Shown: positions 1 to 7,881, numbered from the stretch's first letter. The stretch: DNA of 64,000 nucleotides from JAAFJM01 sp964529175 (GCA_964529175.1 CAZGVO010000003.1:248001-312000); one strand, 5' to 3'. Notes: generated by a model not told the origin, from the letters alone. Numbers and translations: made by a program.

Positions 1-168
1 TGAAGTTATAGCGTAACCTTCGAGTGAAGACAATAAAATTCTTCTTAAAGAGTTACCAATAGTAACTCCGTATCCTTTTTCAAGAGGACGGAATTCGAAC
101 TGACCAAAAAAGTCAGTATCTTTATGCATGATAACCTTGTCAGGCTTTTGAAAAGCAAGTATTGCCAT
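1..168 (-). CDS. rpoA: RNA polymerase alpha subunit (5' part only)
   Basis: The first 56 residues of the alpha subunit are present; the rest lies beyond the window edge. The segment contains the conserved alpha N-terminal domain stretch FRPLEKGYGVTIGNSLRR (about residues 26-43), which belongs to the dimerisation domain that nucleates assembly of beta and beta' in RNA polymerase. It follows rpsD by 24 bases in the same direction, the usual end of the alpha operon. Identity is clear; only completeness is missing. Confidence 0.97.
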   Translation of the reverse strand, partial: MAILAFQKPDKVIMHKDTDFFGQFEFRPLEKGYGVTIGNSLRRILLSSLEGYAITS

Positions 169-192
169 TTATAATATTCTTTTTTTAATTTA

Positions 193-804
193 CTATTTAG
201 AGTATAACTCTACAATTAATTGTTCTTTGATATTTTCTGGAACTTGATCACGCTCAGGTAAAGCTAAGAAAGTACCTGACATTGAAGCACTATCCCATGA
301 TAACCAATTGAAACGTTTTGCATTAGAATTAGCTAAACTAGAAGAAATAACTTCTACAGATTTAGATTTTTCTCTAACAGCAATTACATCACCTGGTTTT
401 AAAGTATAAGAAGAAATATTAACAACTTTACCATTTACCGTAACATGTCTGTGACCAACAATTTGACGAGCAGCAGCTCTAGTTGGAGCAATACCTAAAC
501 GATAAACTGTATTATCTAAACGTGCTTCTAAGAATTTAATCAAATTCTCACCAGTAACACCTTTACGTCTAACAGCCTCTTCAAATATTTTATAGAACTG
601 ACGTTCTAAAACACCATAAGTATATTTTACTTTTTGTTTTTCGCCTAACTGAATAGCATACTCAGTTTGTTTAGTTCTTCTTCTAGCATTACCATGCTGT
701 CCAGGAGGTACAGTACTACGTTTTTCGTAATATTTGTCGCTTCCAAAAATCGGATCTTTAAAGCGTCTTGCTATTTTGGTTTTTGGACCTATATATCTTG
801 CCAT
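193..804 (-). CDS. rpsD: 30S ribosomal protein uS4
   Basis: Primary 16S rRNA binder that nucleates assembly of the 30S body and helps decoding accuracy. The 203 residues match the family length. The S4 RNA-binding domain lies at about residues 93-155 (RLDNTVYRLGIAPTRAAARQ, then GHRHVTVNGK). The N-terminus MARYIGPKTKIARRF has no cysteine pair, so this is the zinc-free form. It sits between rpsK and rpoA as in most bacteria. In E. coli S4 represses the alpha operon; I see no S4-type pseudoknot in the short spacers here. Confidence 0.98.
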   Translation of the reverse strand: MARYIGPKTKIARRFKDPIFGSDKYYEKRSTVPPGQHGNARRRTKQTEYAIQLGEKQKVKYTYGVLERQFYKIFEEAVRRKGVTGENLIKFLEARLDNTVYRLGIAPTRAAARQIVGHRHVTVNGKVVNISSYTLKPGDVIAVREKSKSVEVISSSLANSNAKRFNWLSWDSASMSGTFLALPERDQVPENIKEQLIVELYSK

Positions 805-825
805 TTTGTATTCTTATTTAAATGA

Positions 826-1218
826 TTATACTCTTCTGCTTTTTGGAGGACGACAACCGTTGTGAGGTAGAGGAGTAATATCTTTAATAGATAAAACTTC
901 TAACCCACTAGCTTGTAAAGTACGAATAGCACTTTCTCTTCCACTTCCAGGTCCTTTAACAAAAACATCAATTTTTTTCATACCAGCATCTACAGCAACT
1001 TTAGCACATTCTGAAGCAGCAGTTTGAGCAGCGTATGGAGTATTTTTCTTAGAACCTCTAAATCCCATTTTACCGGCAGAACCCCACGATACAACTTGAC
1101 CAGTTGCATTGGTAATAGAGATAATTATATTATTAAAAGAAGCTTTAATATGAGCTTGACCATGCGTGTCAATCACAACAACTCTTTTTTTACTAACTTT
1201 TTTATTATTTGTAGCCAT
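826..1218 (-). CDS. rpsK: 30S ribosomal protein uS11
   Basis: Platform protein of the 30S subunit that contacts 16S rRNA near the mRNA exit. The 130-residue product has the family core (KASFNNIIISITNATGQVVSW, then GFRGSKKNTPYAAQTAA) and the nearly invariant C-terminal tail HNGCRPPKSRRV. The N-terminus is short and lysine rich, as usual. It lies 21 bases after rpsM and before rpsD. Confidence 0.98.
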   Translation of the reverse strand: MATNNKKVSKKRVVVIDTHGQAHIKASFNNIIISITNATGQVVSWGSAGKMGFRGSKKNTPYAAQTAASECAKVAVDAGMKKIDVFVKGPGSGRESAIRTLQASGLEVLSIKDITPLPHNGCRPPKSRRV

Positions 1219-1239
1219 TATTTCTTATTATGCTATTTA

Positions 1240-1617
1240 TTATTTAGTAACTTTCTTTTTACCTGCTACTGTTTTACGTTTACCTTTTCTAGTACGTGAA
1301 TTAGTTTTAGTTCTTTGTCCACGAACTGGTAAACCTTTACGATGGCGAAGACCACGGTAACAACCAATATCCAACAAACGTTTAATATTCAATTGTTTTT
1401 CTGATCTTAACTCACCCTCAACTGTAATGAAGTCAGTGATGTGTTTACGAATAGCACTTAATTCGTCATCACTCCATTCACTTACTTTTTTATTGACGTC
1501 AATATTGTTAGAATTTAATATTAACGTAGCAGTTGAACGTCCAATTCCGTAAATATAGGTTAAACCTATTTCACCTCTTTTATTTTTTGGTAAATCTATA
1601 CCTGATATACGAGCCAT
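1240..1617 (-). CDS. rpsM: 30S ribosomal protein uS13
   Basis: Head protein of the 30S subunit that forms bridges to the 50S subunit and touches P-site tRNA. The 125-residue product begins MARISGIDLPKNKRGEIGLTYIYGIG and ends in the basic tail GQRTKTNSRTRKGKRKTVAGKKK, both characteristic. It lies 9 bases after rpmJ, the standard order infA-rpmJ-rpsM-rpsK. Confidence 0.98.
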   Translation of the reverse strand: MARISGIDLPKNKRGEIGLTYIYGIGRSTATLILNSNNIDVNKKVSEWSDDELSAIRKHITDFITVEGELRSEKQLNIKRLLDIGCYRGLRHRKGLPVRGQRTKTNSRTRKGKRKTVAGKKKVTK

Positions 1618-1626
1618 ATTCTATTA

Positions 1627-1743
1627 TTATCCTTGACGTTGTTTAAACTTTGGGTTCTTTTTGTTAATTACGTAAACTCTACCTTTACGTTTTACAATTA
1701 CACAATCCTCGCTGCGTTTCTTTACAGAAGCTCTTACTTTCAT
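1627..1743 (-). CDS. rpmJ: 50S ribosomal protein bL36, zinc-free form
   Basis: A 38-residue product translated from the gap between infA and rpsM; it starts MKVRASVKKRSEDC and ends KNPKFKQRQG, the bL36 signature. Zinc-binding bL36 carries three cysteines and a histidine; here only Cys14 remains (Ser and Asn replace other ligands), so it is the non-zinc (C-minus) type. It packs into domain V/VI of 23S rRNA. The ATG is the only start compatible with the family length. Confidence 0.96.
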   Translation of the reverse strand: MKVRASVKKRSEDCVIVKRKGRVYVINKKNPKFKQRQG

Positions 1744-1760
1744 TTCTTCTATTTATTTTT

Positions 1761-1979
1761 TTATTTGTATCTATAAATAATTCTTCCTTTTGTCAAATCG
1801 TATGGACTCATCTCACATGCAATTTTATCACCAGGTAAAATTTTAATGTAATGCATTCTCATTTTGCCAGAAATATGTGCAATGATTTGATGTCCATTTT
1901 CTAATTGAACACGAAACATTGCATTACTTAAAGCTTCAACAATAATACCGTCTTGTTTTATAACTGATTGTTTTGACAT
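1761..1979 (-). CDS. infA: Translation initiation factor IF-1
   Basis: IF-1 occupies the 30S A site during initiation. The 72-residue product is one OB fold with the conserved blocks GIIVEALSNAMFRVQLENGH and ISGKMRMHYIKILPGDKIACEMSPYDLTKGRI. It follows secY directly; adk and map, which often stand between secY and infA, are absent. A weak internal promoter lies just upstream, so infA and the alpha-operon genes may have a transcription source of their own. Confidence 0.98.
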   Translation of the reverse strand: MSKQSVIKQDGIIVEALSNAMFRVQLENGHQIIAHISGKMRMHYIKILPGDKIACEMSPYDLTKGRIIYRYK

Positions 1980-1994
1980 TTTTTATTGGGGCTG

Positions 1995-2025
1995 CGAAAA
2001 TAATATTTTATTTGAATTTATCAAC
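1995..2025 (-). promoter_or_regulatory. Possible internal promoter before infA
   Basis: Read on the minus strand, GTTG is followed 19 bases later by TATTTTCG and then CAGCCCC. The Bacteroidota housekeeping promoter is TTTG-N19-TAnnTTTG, so each box has one mismatch, but spacing is exact. The trailing CAGCCCC also follows the perfect promoter of rpsL in this window. It would yield a leader of about 10-15 bases for infA. Confidence 0.45.
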
Positions 2026-2031
2026 AACTAA

Positions 2032-3375
2032 TTAAGCCGCTGTATTACTTCCACTTCTACCTTTTATTTTACCACTTTTCATTAATCCATCATACTGACG
2101 CATTAATAAATGACTTTCTATTTGTTGTAAAGTATCTAGCACTACTCCTACTAAAATTAGTAAAGAAGTTCCTCCATAGAATTGAGCAAATTGACTATTG
2201 ATATTAAATGCACCAGCAAATGAAGGTAACACAGCAACAAAAGCTAAGAATATTGCACCCGGTAAAGTAATTCTACTCATAACATTATCAATAAAGTCAG
2301 CAGTAGATTTACCTGGCTTCACACCCGGAATAAAACCATTATTCTTTTTCATATCATCCGAAATTTGATTCGCATTAACTGAAATGGCAGTATAGAAATA
2401 CGTAAACAAAACAATTAATAAACCAAAAGTCATATTATAAGCAAATGATAACGGATTAGCAAAAGACGATAAGAAACTATTTGCCTCAACATTTGAAACA
2501 AATTGAGCAATATATCCGGGAATAAACATCAATGCTTGAGCGAAAATTATAGGCATAACGCCAGCTGCATTTATCTTTAAAGGAATGTATTGTCTTACAC
2601 CACCAAATTGTCTATTTCCAACTATACGCTTAGCATATTGAACAGGAATTCTTCTTGTACCTTGCACTAATAAAATAGTGATCATAATTACAGCAAATAA
2701 AGCAGCTAGCTCTATCACAAAAATAACCAATCCACCACCACCAGTTGATAATTTAAAGTTAAATTCATCCCAGAAAGCTATTGGTAAACGAGCTATAATA
2801 CCAATCATAATGATTAGTGAAATACCATTTCCAATACCTTTGTCAGTTATTCTTTCACCTAACCACATAACAAACATAGTGCTAGCGGTTAAAATAATCA
2901 TAGAACTAAAAGTAAACATGAAATCTGATACCACATCTGGAGAGATGATAGCATTTGGATTTGTATTCTTAAGGTTGATGATAAAACCGTAAGATTGAAC
3001 AACTGTAATTGCAATAGTTAAGTAGCGAGTAATTTGATTAATTTTTCTTCTACCATCTTCACCCTCTTTTTGCATTCTTTGGAAAGAAGGCAAAGCTAAG
3101 GATAACAATTGAACCACAATTGAAGCACTGATGTATGGCATAATACCTAGAGCGAAAATTGACGCTCTACCAAAAGCCCCACCAGCAAACATATTTATGA
3201 TACCAAATAAACCACCATCTGCTTGCTTTGTATCTAAAGAATTAGGATCAATGCCAGGTAAAGTTACGTAGCTACCAATTCGATAAACAAGTAATAACCA
3301 AAAAGTGATTTGAAGTTTGTACCTTAAATCATCAATTTTCCAAATGTTTTTTAATGTATCAAGTAATTTTTTCAT
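2032..3375 (-). CDS. secY: Preprotein translocase subunit SecY
   Basis: Central channel of the SecYEG translocon in the inner membrane. The 447-residue protein has ten hydrophobic segments, with the plug and TM2 region (GGAFGRASIFALGIMPYISASIVVQLL, about residues 65-91) and the cytoplasmic loops GTRRIPVQYAKR and GVKPGKSTADF expected of the family. It lies between rplO (3-base gap) and infA, as in the spc operon. The C-terminus is short and polar. Confidence 0.98.
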   Translation of the reverse strand: MKKLLDTLKNIWKIDDLRYKLQITFWLLLVYRIGSYVTLPGIDPNSLDTKQADGGLFGIINMFAGGAFGRASIFALGIMPYISASIVVQLLSLALPSFQRMQKEGEDGRRKINQITRYLTIAITVVQSYGFIINLKNTNPNAIISPDVVSDFMFTFSSMIILTASTMFVMWLGERITDKGIGNGISLIIMIGIIARLPIAFWDEFNFKLSTGGGGLVIFVIELAALFAVIMITILLVQGTRRIPVQYAKRIVGNRQFGGVRQYIPLKINAAGVMPIIFAQALMFIPGYIAQFVSNVEANSFLSSFANPLSFAYNMTFGLLIVLFTYFYTAISVNANQISDDMKKNNGFIPGVKPGKSTADFIDNVMSRITLPGAIFLAFVAVLPSFAGAFNINSQFAQFYGGTSLLILVGVVLDTLQQIESHLLMRQYDGLMKSGKIKGRSGSNTAA

Positions 3376-3378
3376 GCG

Positions 3379-3828
3379 TTAGATTTTAGCTATTGAACCC
3401 CCAACTGCTTCTATAGCTTTTTGAGCAGATGCTGAAAAAGCGTGAGCTTTAACTTCTACTGCAATGCTAATTTCTCCTCTACCTAATATTTTTACTAGGT
3501 CGTTTTTACTTACAACACCATTTGCTACTAAAACATCAAAATCAATAGATTTTAAGTTTTTTTCCGAAGCAATGATTTGTAATCTATCTAAGTTGATACC
3601 AACGTATTCAACTCTGTTTAAACTTTTAAATCCTATTTTAGGTAAACGTCTGTATAAAGGCATTTGACCACCTTCAAAACCACGTTTAGTGCTAGTACCG
3701 CTTCTAGAACCAGCACCCTTATGACCACGTGCAGCAGTTCCACCTTTTCCACTACCTTCACCTCTACCTACTCTTTTACCTTCTTTATGAACTGAACCAG
3801 CTGCTGGTTTTAAGTTATGTAAATTCAT
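3379..3828 (-). CDS. rplO: 50S ribosomal protein uL15
   Basis: Late-assembly protein of the 50S subunit. The 149-residue product has the glycine-rich RNA-threading N-terminus (VGRGEGSGKGGTAARGHKG and GFEGGQMPLYRRLPKIGF) and a folded C-terminal half. It lies between rpmD (12 bases) and secY (3 bases) on the same transcript. Confidence 0.98.
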   Translation of the reverse strand: MNLHNLKPAAGSVHKEGKRVGRGEGSGKGGTAARGHKGAGSRSGTSTKRGFEGGQMPLYRRLPKIGFKSLNRVEYVGINLDRLQIIASEKNLKSIDFDVLVANGVVSKNDLVKILGRGEISIAVEVKAHAFSASAQKAIEAVGGSIAKI

Positions 3829-3840
3829 CGATTAATTTTT

Positions 3841-4020
3841 TTAAATGTTTTCAACTTTTAATAAATGAGCAACTTTATTGATCATACCTAATACAGCAGG
3901 AGTTCCTTCAACCTCACGAGATTGATTTAATTTAGAAAAACCTAAAGCTTTAATAGTACGTTTTTGACCTTCAGGTCTATCAATGATGCTTTTTACGTAT
4001 GTTATTTTTACCTTAGCCAT
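3841..4020 (-). CDS. rpmD: 50S ribosomal protein uL30
   Basis: A 59-residue product beginning MAKVKITYVKSIIDRPEGQKR and containing TIKALGFSKLNQSREV, the uL30 signature. It binds 23S rRNA at the periphery of the 50S subunit. The start codon overlaps the end of rpsE by 8 bases, which suggests translational coupling. rpmD is sometimes lost in bacteria; here it is intact. Confidence 0.96.
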   Translation of the reverse strand: MAKVKITYVKSIIDRPEGQKRTIKALGFSKLNQSREVEGTPAVLGMINKVAHLLKVENI

Positions 4021-4549
4021 TGTTCACTTCTCCTCCATTAAAAACTTTTTTCATTGAAATACCACGAGTATTAGCAATAGTAAATGCATCACGCATATTT
4101 AATAAAGCATCAACTGTAGCTTTTACCACGTTGTGAGGGTTAGATGAACCTTTTGATTTTGCTAACACGTCAGTTACACCAGCACTTTCTAGAACAGCAC
4201 GCATAGCACCACCAGCAATTACACCAGTACCATGAGCAGCAGGTTTTAAAAATACTCTACCTCCACCGTATTTTCCAGTTTGTTCGTGAGGAATAGTACC
4301 TTTTAACACTGGAACTTTCATTAAATTCTTTTTTGCGTCTTCTACACCTTTGCTGATAGAATCAGTTACCTCATTAGCTTTACCTAAACCATAACCAATA
4401 ACACCATTTCCATCTCCAACTACAACTAAAGCTGAAAAGCTAAAAGTACGTCCACCTTTTGTAACTTTTGCTACACGGTTTATTGCCACTACTCTTTCTT
4501 TAAGCTCTATGTCGCTTGATTTTACTCTTTTTATATTTTCTGTAGACAT
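4013..4549 (-). CDS. rpsE: 30S ribosomal protein uS5
   Basis: Decoding-fidelity protein of the 30S subunit. The 178 residues contain the double-stranded RNA-binding-like S5 domain (VVAINRVAKVTKGGRTFSFSA ... GKANEV, about residues 20-80) and the C-terminal S5 domain (AAHGTGVIAGGAMRAVLESAG). Its stop codon overlaps the start of rpmD. A 53-base gap with a hairpin separates it from rplR upstream, one of the larger spacers in this operon. Confidence 0.98.
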   Translation of the reverse strand: MSTENIKRVKSSDIELKERVVAINRVAKVTKGGRTFSFSALVVVGDGNGVIGYGLGKANEVTDSISKGVEDAKKNLMKVPVLKGTIPHEQTGKYGGGRVFLKPAAHGTGVIAGGAMRAVLESAGVTDVLAKSKGSSNPHNVVKATVDALLNMRDAFTIANTRGISMKKVFNGGEVNNG

Positions 4550-4567
4550 AATATTTATTGTTTTACT

Positions 4568-4587
4568 TTATGCTGTTAACAACATAA
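4568..4587 (-). other. Hairpin in the rplR-rpsE spacer
   Basis: The 20-base stretch reads TTATGTTGTTAACAGCATAA on the transcribed strand, self-complementary over 10 bp with one G-U pair. It occupies the middle of a 53-base spacer in an operon whose spacers are mostly under 25 bases. There is no U-tract, so it is not an intrinsic terminator. It could be a processing or stability element; function unknown. Confidence 0.35.
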
Positions 4588-4602
4588 AATGATAAAAGCA
4601 AT

Positions 4603-4950
4603 TTAAAACTTTAAACCTCCTTCGCGTGCACCTTCAGCTAAACTTTTGATTCTACCATGGTATAAGTAACCATTTCTATCAAAAACAACTTCGGTAATGC
4701 CAGATGATATTGCTTTTTGTGCTATTTCTTTACCAACTCTAATTGATAATTCAACTTTACAAACTTTCTCAGTAATTGAACGTGAAGAAGAAGACACTAA
4801 AGTCTTTCCTGCTACATCATCAATAATTTGAGCATATATAGCTTTATTGCTACGGAATACAGATAAACGTGGTTTAACAGGAGTACCTTTGATACGACCA
4901 CGAATTCCTCTTTTTATTCTAGATCTGCGTAATTCTTTTTTGGTTGCCAT
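4603..4950 (-). CDS. rplR: 50S ribosomal protein uL18
   Basis: 5S rRNA-binding protein of the 50S central protuberance, working with uL5. The 115-residue product shows the basic N-terminus (KKELRRSRIKRGIRGRIKG), the RLSVFRSNKAIYAQIIDD strand and the C-terminal FDRNGYLYHGRIKSLAEGAREGG block. It lies 8 bases after rplF. Confidence 0.98.
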   Translation of the reverse strand: MATKKELRRSRIKRGIRGRIKGTPVKPRLSVFRSNKAIYAQIIDDVAGKTLVSSSSRSITEKVCKVELSIRVGKEIAQKAISSGITEVVFDRNGYLYHGRIKSLAEGAREGGLKF

Positions 4951-4958
4951 AACTTTTA

Positions 4959-5513
4959 TTATTTAGATGCTGTTTTACCCGCTTTTCTTCTTAGAACTTC
5001 ACCAACGAACTTGATACCTTTACCTTTGTAAGGCTCTGGAGTACGTAATGAACGAATTTTTGCAGCTACTTGACCAATCAATTGTTTATCGGCACTTTCT
5101 AAGGTAATGATTGGGTTTTTACCTTTTTCAGTTTCAGTTTTCACAGTAATTTCTTTTGGAACTTCAAAGTAAATATGATGTGAGAAACCTAATATTAAAT
5201 CAAGAATGTTTCCTTCGTTAGTTGCTTTGTAACCAACACCTACTAATTCTTGTTTTTTAGTGTAACCTTGAGTTACACCAACTATCATATTATTTATTAA
5301 TGATCTGTAAAGACCATGTAACGCTCTATGTCTTTTGTGATCGGTTGGTCTAGTAACCAATATCTCACCTTCATTTAGAGTAATTGTAATATCTGCATCA
5401 ACTTGTTGATGTAATTCGCCTTTAGGACCTTTAACGGTTACTAAATTGCTGTTGCTAATTTTAAAATCAACACCAGCTGGTAATTTTATTGGGGCTTTTC
5501 CTATACGTGACAT
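4959..5513 (-). CDS. rplF: 50S ribosomal protein uL6
   Basis: 50S protein at the base of the L7/L12 stalk next to the sarcin-ricin loop. The 184 residues comprise two tandem L6 folds; the second holds VGVGYKA (about residues 91-97) and the C-terminal PEPYKGKGIKFVGEVLRRKAGK signature. It lies 19 bases after rpsH. Confidence 0.98.
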   Translation of the reverse strand: MSRIGKAPIKLPAGVDFKISNSNLVTVKGPKGELHQQVDADITITLNEGEILVTRPTDHKRHRALHGLYRSLINNMIVGVTQGYTKKQELVGVGYKATNEGNILDLILGFSHHIYFEVPKEITVKTETEKGKNPIITLESADKQLIGQVAAKIRSLRTPEPYKGKGIKFVGEVLRRKAGKTASK

Positions 5514-5532
5514 GAAATTGTTCTCCTATTGA

Positions 5533-5931
5533 TTAATAAATGTAACATAAAACTTCGCCACCAACATTTAGTTTTCTAGCTTCTTTGTCTGTCATTACAC
5601 CTTTAGAAGTTGTTAAAACAGCAATACCCAAGCCATTAATAACTCTAGGCATATTTTCAATACCTGCATATCTTCTTAAACCAGGACGACTAACACGTTC
5701 TAGTTTTTTAATAGCAGATGATTTAGTAATAGGATGATATTTTAAGGCAATTTTTATTGAACCTTGATGATTTGCTACGTCCTCAAATTTGTAATTTAAG
5801 ATGTAACCTTTTTCAAAAAGAACTCTTGTAATTTCTTTTTTCAAGTTAGACGCAGGAATTTCTACGATGCGATGATTTGCTTTAATAGCATTACGCAACC
5901 TTGTTAAGTAATCTGATATTGGATCTGTCAT
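5533..5931 (-). CDS. rpsH: 30S ribosomal protein uS8
   Basis: Primary 16S rRNA binder that recognises helix 21 in the central domain. The 132-residue product begins MTDPISDYLTRLRNA and has the C-terminal RNA-binding blocks RRYAGIENMPRVINGLGIAVLTTSKGVMTDKEAR and GGEVLCYIY. Unlike its neighbours it is preceded by a 121-base spacer containing a perfect promoter and a hairpin that mimics the S8 site of 16S rRNA. I infer that rpsH and the genes after it form a separately regulated sub-operon. Confidence 0.98.
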   Translation of the reverse strand: MTDPISDYLTRLRNAIKANHRIVEIPASNLKKEITRVLFEKGYILNYKFEDVANHQGSIKIALKYHPITKSSAIKKLERVSRPGLRRYAGIENMPRVINGLGIAVLTTSKGVMTDKEARKLNVGGEVLCYIY

Positions 5932-5946
5932 TATGTTTTTTGTTGT

Positions 5947-5987
5947 ACTTGTTAGCAGTAAGCCAAGGGCACTCTTACTAACTAAGT
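5947..5987 (-). promoter_or_regulatory. Predicted uS8-binding leader hairpin of rpsH
   Basis: The transcribed strand folds as ACTT-(A)-GTTAG-TAAG-AG-loop of 9-CT-TACTG-CTAAC-AAGT. Lower stems ACTT/AAGT and GTTAG/CTAAC and an upper AG/CT pair bracket an asymmetric loop UAAG facing UACUG. In E. coli 16S rRNA helix 21, S8 binds U594-A595-A596-G597 facing U641-A642-C643-U644-G645, the same nine bases, closed above by a different pair set. The hairpin lies 15-55 bases before the rpsH start. S8 autoregulates the spc operon in E. coli from a site near rplE; here the site would be in front of rpsH itself. Inferred from sequence only. Confidence 0.75.
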
Positions 5988-6010
5988 TAATTATAATTTA
6001 TAAAGGGGTG

Positions 6011-6041
6011 CAAATATAATTATTTATACACCTTTAGCAAA
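6011..6041 (-). promoter_or_regulatory. Perfect internal promoter for rpsH
   Basis: On the minus strand TTTG is followed after exactly 19 bases by TATATTTG, a complete match to the Bacteroidota vegetative promoter TTTG-N19-TAnnTTTG. Transcription would start about 75 bases before the rpsH ATG, just ahead of the predicted S8-binding hairpin. It begins 11 bases after the end of rpsN, inside what is otherwise one continuous operon. Confidence 0.8.
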
Positions 6042-6052
6042 TTTATTTTAAA

Positions 6053-6322
6053 TTACCAAGAAGCCTTAGTAACTCCAGGTATTTTTCCCATAGAAGCAAG
6101 TTCACGGAATTGATTACGGCAAATACCGAAATCACTCATGTAACCTTTTGGTCTTCCTGTTAATTTACATCTGTTTTTTAAACGAACTGGAGAGGAATTA
6201 CGAGGTAATTTTTGTAAACCTGCATAATCACCAGCTTCTTTAAGAGCTTTACGTTTTTCAGCGAACTGAGCGTTCAACTTTTCTCTTTTACGTTGACGAG
6301 CTTTTACTGATTCTTTAGCCAT
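6053..6322 (-). CDS. rpsN: 30S ribosomal protein uS14, zinc-free form
   Basis: Head protein of the 30S subunit. The 89-residue product is the intermediate-length, zinc-independent type: it keeps CKLTGRPKGYMSDFGICRNQFRELASMGKIPGVTKASW but lacks the two CxxC pairs of the 61-residue zinc form. It follows rplE by 7 bases. The spacer after it carries the rpsH promoter. Confidence 0.97.
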   Translation of the reverse strand: MAKESVKARQRKREKLNAQFAEKRKALKEAGDYAGLQKLPRNSSPVRLKNRCKLTGRPKGYMSDFGICRNQFRELASMGKIPGVTKASW

Positions 6323-6329
6323 TTGTTAA

Positions 6330-6893
6330 TTATTTATTTTGATTTTTGAAAGGTAAACCAAATTCTTTCAATAATGAAAGACATTCTTCATCTGTTGAAG
6401 CGGTAGTTACAAAGGTAATATCCATACCGTTGATTCTATTCACTTTTTCAATTACAATTTCAGGGAAAATGATTTGTTCTGTAATACCCATTGTATAATT
6501 ACCACGGCTATCAAAACCTTTTTCATTTAAACCAGCGAAATCTCTAACACGAGGTAAAGAAACTGAAATTAATCTATCTAAAAACTCATACATTTTTACA
6601 CCTCTTAATGTTACGCGTGCCCCAATTGGAATATTTTTACGTAATTTAAAATTAGAAATATCTTTTTTAGATTTTGTACCAACAGCTTTTTGACCTGCAA
6701 TAGCAGTCATTTCAAGTAAAGCTTGATCAACTATTTTTTTATCTGATACTGCAGCACCCACACCTTGGTTTAAACAAATTTTTACCAATTTAGGTACTTG
6801 CATTACATTTTTATATCCAAACTTTTCTATCATGGCAGGTCTTACCTTGGCATCATAGTCTTGTTTTAATCTAGGAACGTATGTTGTTGTCAT
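6330..6893 (-). CDS. rplE: 50S ribosomal protein uL5
   Basis: 5S rRNA-binding protein of the central protuberance that contacts P-site tRNA. The 187-residue product holds NVMQVPKLVKICLNQGVGAA near the N-terminus, GQKAVGTKSKKDISNFKLR in the middle and GITEQIIFPEI plus MDITFVTTASTDEE toward the end. It sits 4 bases after rplX. No S8-like hairpin was seen at its start, in contrast with E. coli. Confidence 0.98.
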   Translation of the reverse strand: MTTTYVPRLKQDYDAKVRPAMIEKFGYKNVMQVPKLVKICLNQGVGAAVSDKKIVDQALLEMTAIAGQKAVGTKSKKDISNFKLRKNIPIGARVTLRGVKMYEFLDRLISVSLPRVRDFAGLNEKGFDSRGNYTMGITEQIIFPEIVIEKVNRINGMDITFVTTASTDEECLSLLKEFGLPFKNQNK

Positions 6894-6897
6894 GTTC

Positions 6898-7236
6898 TTA
6901 ATTAATTATATCTTGCGATTTTTTTGAAAATCTAACAGTTTTTCCTTCAGCATCTTTCTTACGACCGATTTTTGAAGCAACACCATTATTATCTAACACA
7001 GCTAAATTACTTATACTGATAGGTGATTCTTTTTTAATGATACCACCTTGTTGATTTTGAGCATTAGGCTTAGTATGACGGCTAACTATGTTAATACCTT
7101 CAACTATAGCTTTATTTTTTGCAGTAATAATTTCTAAAACTTTACCTGTTTTACCTTTATCATCACCAGCAATAACTTTTACGCGATCATCTTTCTTGAT
7201 ACGTAACTTAATTTTGTTGTTTACGTTTTTTTCCAT
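6898..7236 (-). CDS. rplX: 50S ribosomal protein uL24
   Basis: Assembly-initiator protein of the 50S subunit. The 112 residues include the KOW motif (KKDDRVKVIAGDDKGKTGKVLEI, about residues 14-36) and GINIVSRHTKPNAQNQQGGII. It lies between rplN and rplE with gaps of 2 and 4 bases. Confidence 0.98.
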   Translation of the reverse strand: MEKNVNNKIKLRIKKDDRVKVIAGDDKGKTGKVLEIITAKNKAIVEGINIVSRHTKPNAQNQQGGIIKKESPISISNLAVLDNNGVASKIGRKKDAEGKTVRFSKKSQDIIN

Positions 7237-7238
7237 GA

Positions 7239-7607
7239 TTATAATACCTCCGGTGCTAATGAAACAATTTTCATGAATTGTTTTTCTCTTAACTCACGTG
7301 CAACTGGGCCAAATATACGAGTAGCACGAGGTTCATCTTGCGCATTTAATAATACACATGAATTATCGTCAAAACGAATGTAAGAACCATCAGCTCTACG
7401 AACTTCTTTTTTAGTTCTAACAACAACAGCTTTAGAAACTGCACCTTTTTTAACTCCTCCTGAAGGTAAAGCTGACTTAACTGTAACTACAATTTTATCG
7501 CCTACAGAAGCATATCTTCTACCAGTACCACCAAGAACTCGGATACATAATACCTCGCGAGCTCCACTATTATCGGCTACTTTTAGTCTTGATTCCTGTT
7601 GTATCAT
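7239..7607 (-). CDS. rplN: 50S ribosomal protein uL14
   Basis: 50S interface protein that forms bridge B8 and is the docking point of RsfS. The 122-residue product starts MIQQESRLKVADNSGAREVLCIRVLGG and ends FGPVARELREKQFMKIVSLAPEVL, the standard uL14 sequence and length. It lies 4 bases after rpsQ. Confidence 0.98.
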   Translation of the reverse strand: MIQQESRLKVADNSGAREVLCIRVLGGTGRRYASVGDKIVVTVKSALPSGGVKKGAVSKAVVVRTKKEVRRADGSYIRFDDNSCVLLNAQDEPRATRIFGPVARELREKQFMKIVSLAPEVL

Positions 7608-7611
7608 TTTA

Positions 7612-7881
7612 TTATTTAGCTTTTTCTACTATTTCTACTAATCTCCAACGTTTATCTTTACTTAATGGTCTAGTTTCCATTAATTTAACGATATCGTTCA
7701 TGCTACTTTCATTTTTCTCATCATGAGCTTTAAAAGTAGAAGTCATTTTTATGAATTTCCCGTATTTTGGGTGCATAACTTTACGTTCTACAGAAACAAC
7801 AATTGTTTTTTGCATTTTGTTGCTTACTACTTTCCCAATAATAACTTTACGTGAATTTCTATTCTCTGCTGTTATTTCCAT
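7612..7881 (-). CDS. rpsQ: 30S ribosomal protein uS17
   Basis: Primary 16S rRNA 5'-domain binder, OB fold. The 89-residue product contains IGKVVSNKMQKTIVVSVERKVMHPKYGK and DIVKLMETRPLSKDKRWRLVEIVEKAK. It follows rpmC by 15 bases in the conserved rplP-rpmC-rpsQ order. Confidence 0.98.
   Translation of the reverse strand: MEITAENRNSRKVIIGKVVSNKMQKTIVVSVERKVMHPKYGKFIKMTSTFKAHDEKNESSMNDIVKLMETRPLSKDKRWRLVEIVEKAK

Noticed and set aside
1024..1360. Plus-strand reading frames opposite rpsK and rpsM
   Set aside because: They lie on the antisense of strongly conserved ribosomal genes and show composition artefacts only.
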